Part shown: positions 23,200-34,489 of the stretch, one piece after another
How positions within the stretch are numbered: the first letter of the stretch is position 1
How the letters are laid out: every line of letters begins with the position of its first letter
Source: Calliphora vicina
Taxonomy: Eukaryota; Arthropoda; Insecta; Diptera; Calliphoridae
DNA: 64,000 nt
Direction of reading: 5' to 3'
Assembly (NCBI RefSeq): GCF_958450345.1
Contig: NC_088782.1
Span: 101,524,358-101,588,357 of the forward strand
The notes under the pieces: model-generated
What the model was told of the DNA's origin: nothing
Seen by the model: only the letters and a program-made list of their open reading frames with translations
Databases searched by the model: none
Translations under genes and position numbers: made by a program

Positions 23200-23480
23200 C
23201 TTTCAAAGACATTTAACGATTAAAATATTCTATGAAACTTTTTGCCGGAAAATTTCAGTGGGGTCACCAAAGGCACAAAAGTTGTAAATAAAGCATTTTA
23301 CAATTAATTAGCACAAGTCATTTCGGGTTTCACATTTTTTAAAAAAATCGCCAAAAATCCAAGTATGATTCGAATGAGCTGAAATTTAAAATATAAATAG
23401 TCCCTAAAGAAGATCTAGAGAAGACATGCACACTTATCTAAGTTATCTCTTTTATTTCGATCTCTTTTTGGTTTTTTTGT
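23200..23480 (+). repeat. Dispersed repeat family E, copy 2
   Basis: Aligns with 13490-13740 in the same orientation through AATTTCAGTGGGGTCACCAA, AAAAAAATCGCCAAAAATCC, GATTCGAATGAGCTGAAATT, AAATAGTCCCTAAAGAAGAT and AAGTTATCTCTTTTA. Confidence 0.55.
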
Positions 23481-23985
23481 CATAGCGGCCCCATGGAGCA
23501 CAGAGGGATGGCTTCATACATTTTGTTGATAAAATTATAAGGCGTGGTCGTAGAGCGCTGAAATTTGGCACTGAGAATTATATGGACCAAACTAAAAAAT
23601 CAAAATCTACCATGCCCCTTCGCATAAAATTTTTCCTATCCAAGTAAAAGTCTAAAAATTTGGTAAATATATTTTCTGAAACAAAAGAAGAACGTATGCT
23701 AAGTTTTATCAAAATCGGCCATGCCCACCGCATACCGCCCATGCAATCCAAATGAAATACATTTTTGTGTAACAAATATAAGGAATGGTCGTAGAGCATT
23801 GAATTTTCCACCGAGAATTATATGGACCAAATTAAGAAAAAAATAAAATTTTATCAAAATCGACCACGCCCAACGCCCACTGCTCATACAATCCAAATAG
23901 ATTGTTTTGCATAAAATTTTTCCTATCCAGGTCTAAAGTCTAGAAATTTGGTACATATATTTTTAGAAACAAAATATGAACGCAT
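23481..23985. repeat. Two-unit ~260-bp tandem repeat
   Basis: Two diverged units each contain GGTCGTAGAGC-TTGAA, GAGAATTATATGGACCAAA, GCATAAAATTTTTCCTATCC, TCTA-AAATTTGGTA and AACAAAA-A-GAACG-ATGC. The first begins near 23540 and the second near 23785. No coding sequence. Confidence 0.55.
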
Positions 23986-24052
23986 GCCGAGTGTCAATTA
24001 TATCGGTTAAGCCCTATATGGTCGGGCTTAACCGATATAATTGACACTCGGC
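23986..24052. repeat. Perfect 29-bp inverted repeat at a transposon end
   Basis: The arms 23986-24014 and 24024-24052 are exact reverse complements (left arm begins GCCGAGTGTCAATTATATCG) around the 9-base loop TATATGGTC. It sits where the 3' terminal hairpin of the family A copy would lie; the loop and inner arm keep GGTCGGGCTT of that end, while the outer arm is the adjacent flank. Confidence 0.85.
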
Positions 24053-24714
24053 TACCCTACACTAAGTAAAAGAGCAAAAACATTTTTCTTTTAAAATTTC
24101 AATAATTTATATTTTTGAGAGAGAGATTTTCGGAAGTGGGCCTTATATGGGGGCTATGACCAATTATGGACCGATCACCATAAAATTAGGTCGTGTGATT
24201 TGTGTCTATTCAATTATGTTGAATTTTGTGTGTATACCAACATTTTTAAGCGTTTTATGCACGTTAAATTGATTTTCGGAAGCGGGCCAATATTTATGGA
24301 CCGATCGTAACAAAATTTGGTGACATAAAATTTGTATATATAAACCTTATTTGGAGCGGAATTTGTGGAGATACATATATAAATTTATGACCCATAAAGT
24401 CCAATTCCGGATGGACATTTGCATGGAGGCTAGGTGAAATAATGGACCCATTTCAGCCAGTTTCAATAGGCTTGTTCCTTGGGCCGAGAAAATTATATTT
24501 ACTAAATTTGATCGAAATATCTTCAAAAGTGCGACCTGTACTCTGCGCACAAGGTTGACATGGACAGCCATGGACATCGTTTAATCGACTCAGAAAGTGA
24601 GTCTAAGTCGATCGGTTACTTTAAGGTGGGTGTTAGACTAATATTTTTGGGCGTTACAAACATATGCACAAACGCATTATACCCTCCCCACTATGGTGGT
24701 GTAGTGTATAAAAA
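24024..24714 (-). mobile_element. Family A repeat, copy 3
   Basis: Minus-oriented copy running from GGTCGGGCTT and CTACACTAAGTAAAAGAGC to ACCTCCCCACTATGGTGGTG-like sequence at its 5' end (TATACCCTCCCCACTATGGT). Internal landmarks include GTGGGCCTTATATGGGGGCT, CCTGTACTCTGCGCACAAGG and CATGGACAGCCATGGACATC. The GTCC/GGCT microsatellite is shortened. Its 3' end is reorganised into the perfect hairpin at 23986-24052. Confidence 0.7.
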
Positions 24715-24724
24715 TATACCTAAT

Positions 24725-24905
24725 GAATAGTGGATGATGAAACGTATGTATGAAAAATTTTTCGCAGCTTCCGGATCAATATTTTTATGTTGCCGATCCT
24801 CAAGGCAGTAGAAAATGTTTCCAAAAAGTCCTTGGTATGGCAAGCAATATGCAATTGCGGCAATATTTGCTACAAAGGGCTCTATAAATACCGAAATTTA
24901 TGTAT
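24725..24905 (+). pseudogene. Fragment of a Tc1/mariner-superfamily transposase
   Basis: Reads VDDETYV, a stop, KIFRSFPDQYFYVADPQGS and QKVLGMA across frames, matching the best-kept block of the dead element at 9544-9790 (MDDETYVLENF...YYVADARGN). It covers only the start of the catalytic domain and has stops and deletions. Confidence 0.55.
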
Positions 24906-26489
24906 GCTACGATTTTTGATCTCACTCCTTTTAGTACAGACAGAAACCTTAACCTTCATATGACGAATATCATATTATGTATAAATCTATGTATATTACA
25001 TTAAGTAAATGTGTTCTAATTCAGAAGGTCTGAAGATTATGTTCTTTTTTTGTATTTTTTTAAAGAGCAAAGGGCTAAATGGTTCCGGTTCCTTTTTCAT
25101 AAGACTAAAATCACTTAAAAAACTTTTACATTAAAATAATGATCTACCTCCAAAGCCGCATTTTTTATGAATTGAAAAGCACTTCCCATCTCAAATGTTT
25201 TCACTTTAGCTTTCATTGTTCAAGTTTGTTTTCAATCCAAAAACCAATAAACCATAACACCGTCATTGTTAATTGAACATTTGTGTTGTGTTGTTTTGTT
25301 GCTGTTATTGTTGTTGTTGAACGGATAATGCCAAAGCATACATACACAAACACATACATACCCAGCCAATCACACTTGGACACCTACACAAAAACACAGA
25401 TGGCAGGAACAGCAGTTAAACTTGTGTTGTTCAGAAATACACATACATTCGCACAGGCATAAGACTAAACATTTGTAGCTGCGAATATTTCGTATTCCAT
25501 TGTGTGTTATATCCGTTTCCGTTGAATGTTGTTCATTATTATTAAACTATTGTTTCATGTTGTTGAAAATAGAAAATTTTCCACGATTTTAATTGTTTTG
25601 CGGTTATTTATTTTTTTTCTTTCTGGCGCCTGGTGTTCCCGCTAAACATATACAGCCTACACTAACAATTGCCACTTTAGCTTTTCGTGCTCATCTAATG
25701 CAGTTTAGAATGCAATTGAAGTTAGAAGCAGTAGTTAGAACTTGTTAAACAGTTTTACATGAAAATAGTAAATTTATAAAACTGCCATAAAAAAATATTA
25801 ATTTAAATAAAATTTAGCTGGCTTTGGTTTATATTAACCAAGTTATGTCTGTTTTATCTTTGGTTTATGGTTTTTGATGCCACAATAAAAGTTCAGGCTT
25901 TAACTGGGCTTCATTGTTTGTTGTCACTCCATGAATATTAATTGCATTTCTAAATAATAACTCTGGCATTGTCATTTACATATAATCCTACGCATGTTTT
26001 CTAATACAAATTTAATGTATATTTTATTACGTCTGACCATTTGTGTGTCAAACTTTAAAAATTAAATATTTTGTTGTTTCAAATTTTTTTTTCCAATATG
26101 CTGCTGCGTAATGATATTTTAATTTGTGGGTGGTGGATAGTACTGTGTTGATACTTATGGAGACTTCTTGTATTTTAAAATTTTATTTAGGTTATATTAT
26201 GTCAATGGCTGTGTATACATTAGACTAGCCCTTATTTTTTGCGATTTTTTTAATGTCAGAATATTTTAGAAAAATCGGATAACTAGGGAGGAAACAAACA
26301 TTTTTGACAAGGAATTGGACCTTGTATTGAAAATCCAGAGTTATAACTAGAGCTTGAGCACCTAAAAAATATAATATTCACATATTTTTTGTTATTTTGT
26401 GTAAATATATTGCAGATAATACCTTCAAATTTTATACTCGATATTTTCAGTATAAAATTACTATACTGTTACTATTAAGTTAAAGAAAT
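24906..26489. other. Probable single-copy intron sequence
   Basis: From about 25150 to 26150 there are GTT/TTG-rich and CACAAACACATACATAC-type simple runs and no family shared with the window, so this may be original intron DNA rather than transposon. No coding frame is seen. Confidence 0.4.
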
Positions 26490-28247
26490 GTTTGGAAAAA
26501 GAATTTATGACAAAAAAATTTATTTCCCAATTTGGCATTGTATGTCCAATTTACTATAGCCTTATATACACTAGGATGTCCCAAAAAATTCTTTGTTGGG
26601 GCTCTAGCATAATTTGAAAGCTTATAGGGTAGAGTATTTTTGAGATTTTTTTCAGATTTTTCTGAAGTGGTTTAGAGGTCGCTCAAGTCGAGTTTTTGCC
26701 TTTTTTTGAGTTTTATTCATAACTTTGTCAAGACCCACGATTTTCATTACTTTTGAGGACACAGTTTAAAAGAAAAATGTCCATGCTTTATTTTTGTGTG
26801 CAAACACTTTTAGTCATTGCAATGAATTGGCTCATTAAGGTGCCCTACATTACAATTTTTCGAAATTTTTCCATAAATTTTGTAAATAAGGCTTTACAAC
26901 TTTTACAATTTTTATGAAAATGAAAAAAACTAACATTGCAGTTTGAAAGACCAATTAATTCTTAATAATTTAGGGGCAACAATTTTCGTTTAATAGTTTT
27001 CTATTAAAATATACCAAAATTTTTAAGAGATTTGAGCTCGTTAAAATGATTTTCGGAAGTGGGCTTTGTATGGGAGCTATGACCAATTATGGACAGATCG
27101 TTATACAATTTGATGACATGACTTTTGTATATATTTAACATATTTGTATTGAATTTTATTTGAATACGAATATTTTTTAGAGATTTATGCTAGTTAAAGT
27201 GATTTCCGGAAGTGGACCTTATATGGTAGCTATGACTAATTATGGACCGATCGTAACAAAATTTGGTAGGAACGAATTTAGCTCATATGGAACTTATTTG
27301 TGCGGAATTTGGTTTAGATATCTTTATAACTAAGATATTTGTGAGAGTTTTTCTATTTTTAGATAGGGCAATTCGTTTGCTTTATATAACTCAGGAACGG
27401 TAAAAGCAAATTCAAAAATTGTTGTCTCTAAATTGTTAAGAATTAATTGATCTTTCAAACTGCATTGTTAGTTTTTTTCATTTTCATAAAAATTTTAAAA
27501 GTTATAAAGCCTTATTTACAAAATTTATGGAAAAATTTCGAAAATTTGTAATGTAGGGCACCTTAATGAGCGAATTCATTACAAAAACTAAAAATGTTTG
27601 CACACAAAAATAAAGCATGAACATTTTTCTTTTAAACTGTGCCCTCAAAAGTAATTAAAATCGTGGGTCTTGACAATGTTATGAATAAAACTCAAAAAAG
27701 GCCGACAAACCCGATTTTTGGCAAAAACTCGGGAAAAAAATCTGAAAAAAATCTCAAAAATACTCTACCCTATAAGCTTTCAAATTATGCTTGAGCACCC
27801 TTGAAAATAGGAAAAAATACTTTTTTTTGGGACACACTAATATACATCGTTGCAATGGACTTTGAAATATCTAGCATTAGATATCCTTATTGTCTATATT
27901 AATGACTTAGTAATACAGAAATAGATAAAAAAATAGGGCAAAAATCGAGATTGTCCCTATTTTTTATATCTCAGCAATTTGTGGCAGATTTTGTCGATTT
28001 AAAATAGCAACCGAACCGGAAGAATTTCCGATATATTGATGTATGAATCATGTATGTAAGTTACTTGGGGGCTACGGAAAGTTGATTTCAACATATAGAC
28101 GGACAGATGGACATGACTATATCGACTTCGCTATCTATAACGATGCAGAATATATATACTTTGTGCGGTCGCAAATGAAAAATGTAGAAATTACAAACGG
28201 AACGACAAACTTATATATACCCTTGCCACTCATGGTGAAGGGTATAA
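26490..28247 (-). mobile_element. Family B repeat, copy 4, interrupted by a foldback element
   Basis: The family B interior appears at 26490-26566 (GTATGTCCAATTTACTATAG) and resumes at 27836 (TCGTTGCAATGGACTTTGAA), ending with the 5' hairpin TATACCCTTGCCACTCATGG / GGGTATA near 28217-28247. The intact family order seen at 1540-1570 and 16680-16720 shows the two parts were once continuous. The 3' end is missing. Confidence 0.6.
26567..27835. mobile_element. Foldback element with ~430-bp inverted arms
   Basis: The left arm (26567-27000) and right arm (about 27390-27835) are reverse complements along most of their length: CTTATAGGGTAGAGTATTTT versus AAAATACTCTACCCTATAAG, GCCCTACATTACAATTTTTC versus AAATTTGTAATGTAGGGCAC, and CAGTTTGAAAGACCAATTAA versus TTAATTGATCTTTCAAACTG. 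Tips read CTAGGATGTCCC and GGGACACACTAA. TATACA flanks both tips, a likely target duplication inside the family B host. The ~390-bp centre is itself family A-like (GATTTTCGGAAGTGGGCTTT). No coding sequence. Confidence 0.75.
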
Positions 28248-28259
28248 TGATAAGAATCG

Positions 28260-28685
28260 GCAAATGATTTCTTAAATCCCCCATACAAATTTCTTCCCAA
28301 AATATGGTGGTATGGTCTATAAATGTGTATAGAATAGCAGTATCCATACAAAATTCAGGAAATTAAATTTCGTGCTAAAACAAATCACAAGAAAATATTT
28401 TTTGGACATCGGCCTATATTTGAGCATAGATCCCATATATGGTATTCCAAAAATCACTGAAATGCATATAAATTTCTTACAAATATAGTTATCAAACTGA
28501 AATTTATAAGAAAAATATTCCAATATAAACAAAAATCGCTGCACCAAATGTTTTGAATAGCAGCCCATAACAAATATCTAAAAAAATAAATACTGAACCA
28601 ACCTTTTACACAGATCATACTACAAGATTTTTAAAATTTCGGTACATAATTCGCCGTAGCTCCCATATAATCATTCTATTTTGTA
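28260..28685. repeat. Dispersed repeat family D, copy 1
   Basis: Shares ordered blocks with 62300-62530: GAATAGCAGTATCCATACAA versus AAGGGCAGTATCCATAAAAA, ATTCAG-AAA, AAATAACAAGA/AAATCACAAGA, and GATCGGTCCATATTTGGCC versus CATCGGCCTATATTTGAGC. It looks like a distant relative of family A. It ends next to the mariner at 28688. Confidence 0.45.
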
Positions 28686-28784
28686 TATGACTTAAAAATG
28701 CGGGATTACATTAGATGGAGCATTATTAGAAGTCGGTTTTTGTTTTTAATATCTTATATGTATTTTATTCTCACCTACCACCTT

Positions 28785-28902
28785 TTAACACGAAGTCTGG
28801 TTATGTGTTAACTAATAGTTATACACTCGGTTAAAATTATTTTGGTATGGAAACTGTCAGTTTAACTATTAGTTAACAACACATAACCAGACTTCGTGTT
28901 AA
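28785..28902. mobile_element. 118-bp palindromic MITE nested in the mariner 5' region
   Basis: Arms of 37 and 40 bases (28785-28821 and about 28862-28902) are reverse complements apart from one 3-base insertion; the left arm begins TTAACACGAAGTCTGGTTAT. Both ends are TTAA, so either a TTAA target (piggyBac-like) or TA target could have been used. It lies upstream of the mariner start codon and inserted after the mariner arrived. Confidence 0.7.
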
Positions 28903-28962
28903 TGGGGGTTAGTTATTAAACATTATAGTTTAAACAACAATGTTTTTCTTTTTGCATCCAAA

Positions 28963-30047
28963 ATGTCGAAATTTTTAACAACAAAGCGTCAATTGTGGGA
29001 AGTTTGGCTTTACTTCCTTAATTTGAACAAAAGTGCCAATGAAGCGCACGGATTGCTCAACTAAGCTTAAAGAGTATGTGTTCCATCGGCTGTAATGAGC
29101 AAGGGGTAGTTTTTGCGGTGATTTGTGCTGATTTTGCCAAATGAAAGTCAAAATTTTAAGATCAAGAATTGGAGTCATTACTCCATTAAAATTGTTACAA
29201 AAATCAATAGAAAGCTTGAAAAGCATTGGGAGCTACTCCAGCAGCAATTTCAAAACGTTTGCGGGCAGTAGGATTCATCCAAAAGCAGGGAAATTATAGG
29301 AATTGAAGCCGAGAGACCTTGCAAGACGATTTTGCATGAAAGGTACAAAATAAATTATTCTTGTACCGAATCATTACTTGCGATGAAAAATGGTTTTATT
29401 ACGATAACCCGAAGCGATAGATATCGTATGTGAAGCCCGGCCACCGAATTAACACAAAAGCTAAATATTAATGGCGCTAAGGCCATTCTCTGTATTTGAT
29501 GGGAGCAAAAGGGTCCTATCTATTATGAGCTGCTGAAATCTGATAAAGCCATCACGGGGAACCTGCACTGTATGCAAGTGATTCGGTTGAAGTGAACATT
29601 GGTCGAAAATGTGGCCAGATATGAAAAAGTAACATTCCATTATGACAACGCTCGGCCACAGGTTGCAATACCTATTAAAATGTATTTGGAATAAAGTGGT
29701 TGTGAAGCTTTGCCTCACCCTCTTTATAGTACAGTGCGTGCCCCGTCCGACTACTATTAGTTTCCATCGATGCAGAACGCTCTTTCTGGGATACTCTTCA
29801 CTTTGGAACAGAGTATCCGAAATTGACTTGATTCGTTCTTGGTCTCAAAAGACGAGCAGTTCTTTTGGCTCGGAATCAATACGTTGCCAGAAAGATGGGA
29901 AAACTCTTCACTTTGGAACAGAGTATCCGAAATTGACTTGATTCGTTCTTGGTCTCAAAAGATGAGCAGTTCTTTTGGCTCGGAATCAATACGTTGCCAG
30001 AAAGATGGGAAAAGGTCATAGCTAACAAAGGCCAATACTTTAAATAA
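28963..30047 (+). pseudogene. Mariner transposase pseudogene
   Basis: A mariner-type DDD transposase, normally about 345 residues, acting in the nucleus at TA sites. From ATG at 28963 it can be followed through frames: a helix-turn-helix part near 28970-29290, KNGFITITRSDR replacing the usual catalytic DEKW-YDNP motif, INGAKAILCI and GPIYYELLKSDKAITGNL, then VTFHYDNARPQVAIP holding the second Asp, LPHPLYSTVRAPSDYY near the third, and INTLPERWEK near the end. TAA closes it at 30045-30047. At least ten stops or shifts and the 110-bp duplication make it inactive. The usual third-Asp neighbourhood (PHPPYSPD-APSDYH) has lost one aspartate. Confidence 0.8.
29794..30013 (+). repeat. Perfect-size 110-bp tandem duplication inside the mariner
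   Basis: Two adjacent 110-base units start CTCTTCACTTTGGAACAGAG at 29794 and 29904 and differ at one noted base (GACGAGCAG versus GATGAGCAG). The length is not a multiple of three, so it shifts the transposase frame just before the C-terminus. Near identity shows it is much younger than the mutations elsewhere in the element. Confidence 0.85.
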
Positions 30048-30114
30048 ATTTATATTGTACAAATGTTTCAAAATAAATGCAATACATGTGAAAAAATCTC
30101 GCATTTTTAAGTCA

Positions 30115-30639
30115 TAAACACATAACACTTTTTTAATAGCGCTGTTTTAATGAAAATAAAGAGAAATAGACCTCAAGTATAAGGTTTACATTCGAAAAAT
30201 ATCTATATCGAGGACAAAATTAACAGAAATATTAATATATTAAGCATAGCTTTTATATAAGGCCTACACGTGGAAAACTCATTAAACACGTGCATTTCTC
30301 GGAATACTGTGATATAACTATTTGCAAATTTCAGTCAGAATAAAGACTCACTTTTGAAGTTTTTTTTAAATATATCTGTATACCCTTTATTTATACTTGT
30401 GGTGAATAAGGAACAATTTTGAGGCAATCAGATAGTGTAAGCCAATTATTTTGTTCATAAGTTGTTAAGCAGCATACGTTATTTCAATTATAAAAGGGCA
30501 ACATTTATTGGAAATGGTAACAATCTGTAGTAATTAGAGAACCGTTTTAAACATTTGAAATAATATATCTTCTGCGTAAACTACTATTTTTTCCTTGAAG
30601 CAACAATCAGGTGATATGAAATGCATTGTTATGGAACTA
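30115..30639. other. Spacer between the mariner and the non-LTR element
   Basis: AT-rich, no coding frame or shared repeat recognised. Confidence 0.3.
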
Positions 30640-32301
30640 TTAAAATAGGTTATGAGAGGGAGGATAGAGGAATTTTCTTCTATTGAAAGTTACAGCAAAG
30701 ACTTCAGCAGGAAGCTTATTTCACATACAGACTGTACGGCTAAAGAACGAATTTTCCCTTTAATGCGTTGTGCAATCCACTGTCCAGACGACCACGAATA
30801 GATGAACCCTTGCCGAAGAACGTGTATTGCGTAAAAAACTACGGGTTTCGGGAACTAGTTCCCTAATTTCTGTAGAGCTCATTCCATTGTAGTATCGTTA
30901 GAACAGCGAAACTCAACCCACATGGCAACGATGATTCAGTGAGCTAATAGAACTGAATACACTAATGTCTCCGATAAGCACCTTTGCCCCTCCTGTACGC
31001 GGTCGAGGCTCATGCATGAGAGTTGTGTTCCATTTTAGGTTGGATATAAGTGGTGTAAATAGAAAAAAGATCAGATGGAGTGAAGTGTTTCCTACACCGT
31101 TTTAGAAAGCCAAGGCACTTGAATGCTTTCCTCGACACTTGAATGATATGTTTTGTCCATCGGACATAGCACTGAATACTCATACCTAGAACATCAAGAG
31201 TGCCTGATTCCACAATATTTACACCACCCACAAAAACAGATGAAGCAACATGATATGTCATGTTAACATACAACATTGAGTCTTGTGTGCCTTAAAGTCG
31301 ACTCTGTTCGCACAACCCTATTCAAAGATATTACCTCACTGCCCCAATTTCCGACAGGCTGGGTCTATAATTGAATCAGTATGAATGGAAAATGTTGCTG
31401 TGATCTGCAAAATAATATATTGGGGTGGAAATATGACATAGAAGGTCGTTTAGAAAGATAAGAAATAGAGTAGGAGAAAGGACTGAGTCTTGCAGTAACA
31501 CTGAATTAATCTTGAACTCTTTGGATGAGATCCCATCTACAGCAACTCATATAGTGCGATCTCTGAGAAAGCTCGATATAAATAGAGAGAAGTTATTACC
31601 GACACGAAAGGCAATTAATTTAACACCATGCTACACTCTAACAAACGCCTTAGAAATATTTAGAGACACAACTCTACTATCTCCAAAATGCTGAAAGCTA
31701 TTTTTCTGATAGGAAGGCGTAGAAGGTCCTCTACGAAAGCCATACTGCCGGTCGCTATGTAGATTGTTGGTCTCTGAATATTTCTCAAGATGGTAGTTAA
31801 CCATACTCTCCATAACAAATTGCTATTGGCCGATAATTTTCAGAATTGTTACCTTCCAAATTACAGGAAATTCGCCGGCACGTTATAAAGTGCTGAAAAG
31901 CTAGAAAATGGACGTGCTAGCGTCGTAAAACACTGATTCAAGACCAGTGCTTTTATACCATCAAGCCCAAGAGACTTATTTATGTTGAGATCGGTTAGAA
32001 CCATACTACCGGCACGAGCGCGAAACAATATATTCTGCATAGTAACTGATACTCTTATGAGATCGTGTAGTGGTTGATTGCTTTTGAATTGAATTTTGAA
32101 AATGCAAATAATTCAGCCAAAAGGTTAGCTCTATCAACAGGGTCAGTGGGTGATTGACCATCCCTTTAAAGAGTAGGAATTGAAGAACTAGCTTTATCCT
32201 TTATTCTTTTAAAGAATGACCAAATGCTGTTACTGACTCGGGGAGCAATACGCCTCAGTACTTTGTCACATTTTTAATATTACGCCAGATTCTGAATGCT
32301 T
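30640..32301 (-). pseudogene. Non-LTR retrotransposon reverse transcriptase (Jockey/CR1 group), dead
   Basis: The minus strand reads from about 32290 downward through shifted frames: VLRRIAPRVSNSIWSFFKRI, then INKSLGLDGI-type and ENYRPIAI, MVNYHLEKYSETNNLHSDRQ YGFRRG, VVSLNISKAFVRV (palm motif A), QDSVLSPTLFLIFLNDL (motif B region), YYFADHSNIFHS (the normal FADD core mutated to FADH), and the thumb/C-terminal LGFLKRCRKHFTPSDLFSIY. The frame-broken end ENSFFSRTVCM-NKLPAEVF near 30650-30720 is the usual C-terminus. The upstream endonuclease was not found; a MITE borders the coding remains at 32302. Stops and shifts throughout, with loss of a catalytic Asp, mean it is inactive. Confidence 0.75.
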
Positions 32302-32584
32302 CCCAGCAAAAACTTGGTAATGACTTGCAATTACTGAACAGATTGCATTTCAATGACTACTTCATACCACCTAAATTATATATAAGTAGTTTAGTAATGG
32401 CTGGTATATAATCTGATACATAAGTACTTGTTTATGAGCTGATTTATTGTATGTTATACTTATTTAAGTCCCTATTTGTAAGTGAACGTGGTTGTACTTG
32501 CCACCAATGACATGTACTCTTCACCACCAAAGTAGTTATATAAGCTTTTTAACTGATTACTTTTCAATGTAAGTTTTTGCTGGG
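32302..32584. mobile_element. 283-bp MITE with CCCAGCAAAAACTT ends
   Basis: Starts CCCAGCAAAAACTTGG and ends AAGTTTTTGCTGGG, a 14-bp perfect terminal inverted repeat. No coding sequence. It inserted at the 5' edge of the recognisable non-LTR frame. The target duplication is unclear (TTC-like bases on both sides), so the superfamily is not assigned. Confidence 0.7.
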
Positions 32585-32812
32585 TTCCTCTCTGGATTTC
32601 ATAGCAATTTTTCACCAAAAACCAAATTTTCTCGAAATTCTACAATTTCAAGTCAAACTGTTCAAATTTGCATTTTTAATCCTTTATTAATCCTATTATT
32701 AGAATCGAGGACAATTTTTTTCTCCTCCAAACATTATCCGATTTTACTGAAGTTTTTAGTATTTGGTTTTTAGATAACAAACCCAAAATATGGGCCACCC
32801 TAATATTCATAT

Positions 32813-33191
32813 CGCTCATTTGCTGCAACAACGTCATAACTTAAAATATGGGTGTTTTGAACTGATTAATACAAAATAAGCGCAGTTCTTTAGTCTTTCA
32901 TATAGTTTTATTAGTTTTAAAAAAGTCAATTATTTTTAGTATGAGAGTGTTTTTTCATTGTAAACCTCAAAATTAAAATTCATATTTTCTCATATATTTG
33001 ACAAGTAAAAATTTGGATTAAATAGAAATTAGAAAGATATTAATATCTACTATATAAATCAGGTCTTATTTCTGAAATCGCATGACTTGTTGAAAATTTA
33101 TTTAAGAAATAGTAAAATATCATAAAACATTGAAAGCCGTTTTCTCGAAACGACTTTTTTTGAATTATGACGTTGTTGCAGCAAATAAGCG
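32813..33191. mobile_element. ~380-bp element with ~30-bp terminal inverted repeats
   Basis: The left arm CGCTCATTTGCTGCAACAAC GTCATAACTT (32813-32842) is matched by the reverse complement of 33163-33191 with two differences. The interior is AT-rich and non-coding. No target duplication could be fixed, so it is called a MITE-like element only. Confidence 0.65.
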
Positions 33192-34489
33192 TTATGTACA
33201 TTAAATATTTCGTTTGGTATTTTAGACAAATTTTTAAAAATAAATTAAATTTAAAATTTATTTTCGTTTTTATTAAGACCTGATGTTGATTTTATTAAAT
33301 TACAAATGTTTGTGTATTTTTCTATATATAATTCTCTATAACTCAGTCAATGTGAAATATATTGTCTTTTATATACTTTCAGTTTTTGTTTCTGCAAAAA
33401 TCAGCTGTTCCCAAACAAAATATTATGAATTTTATTGCTAGAATATGGTTTAAATTGTTCAAATTGTTCAAAATACTTTAATAAAATATTTCGAATTAAA
33501 ATTATTTTGACAATTTAATTAATAAAAGTTTAGTTGCATAAATATTTTATTATTTTTGCCACAGTCTTCATTAATTTCTATCATAACGACGTTTCTCATT
33601 AACTTTATTTATCACAGTTTCTGTTTTAATAAACTTTTAAACACATCTTTTAACAAATTTATAAGTTGAAATTAATCTTTCCCTTAACAAACTTCTTGGT
33701 TTCATTAAAAGCCAACAACAAACAGCCCAAATAACAACGAGACAACCAACGCAATCACAACAAAACCAAAATATGTACTTGAAAATTACATTAAACAACA
33801 AAAAAGAAAAAAAAACAAAATATTGGAACAGTATCAATAGCTTGTATCTTTTAGATACCAAAACCAATAAATTTAAGCATTTTGAAACTTGTAGCAGTAA
33901 TTTGTAACGACCAATATTCCATTATGTAACGTTGCTGTTCTTGGTTTGGCAAAACAAAAAAATAAAAATAAACTGCATATTGTTGTAGTTTTTGTCGATG
34001 TGGTGTTGCTAAAATATTGGCAACTACTGGTACAGAGAAAGAAATCTTTTCGCAGCAAACCTTAAATATGCACAGCACAACATTTATTTTTAGGAAACAT
34101 GTTTTGGGAAAGAGAAAGTGTACGTGTCATTTTGTAGAAAATTCTAAAATAATATTTACAAATAAACCACACTAAAAATTCATATAAATAACTATAAAAT
34201 GAATAACAAATATTAAATGAAATTATCAGCAAGAGGGGGTTAGGAGGAACTAAATATGTTTAAATTGTATTCGTACACATTTTACTGTTTAGATATGTAT
34301 TTGCTGTGGTTAAAATATATAAAGACTTACTTTTCAATTTAATACAACACGCTGGATTCCAGTCCGTTATTTTGCAACATGATTTGTTAAATTAAAGGGT
34401 TAATTTTGAAATTGAATTGAAATAGTTTTGAAATTGTAAACATATTGGTGTAGTTTAAAACATAATTTTTGTGCTCGAACAGCGTTAAA
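33192..34489. other. Probable single-copy intron sequence
   Basis: No family shared with the window. Short minus-strand frames around 33637-34078 overlap and are Phe/Cys-rich readings of CAA-rich DNA; not accepted as genes. Confidence 0.35.

Larger units (their letters stand above)
28688..30114 (+). mobile_element. Full-length but dead mariner element
   Basis: The left terminal inverted repeat starts TGACTTAAAAATGCGGGATT (28688) and the right ends AATCTCGCATTTTTAAGTCA (30114), mismatched at one position over 20. TA flanks both ends, the mariner target duplication. Removing the palindromic insertion at 28785-28902 and one 110-bp duplicate leaves about 1.2 kb, close to the usual 1.3 kb. The transposase between them is destroyed by stops and frameshifts. 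Confidence 0.85.

Noticed and set aside
33637..34078. Cluster of 60-76 codon minus-strand frames
   Set aside because: Overlap each other in different frames, rich in Phe/Cys from CAA-rich DNA, no conserved motif.
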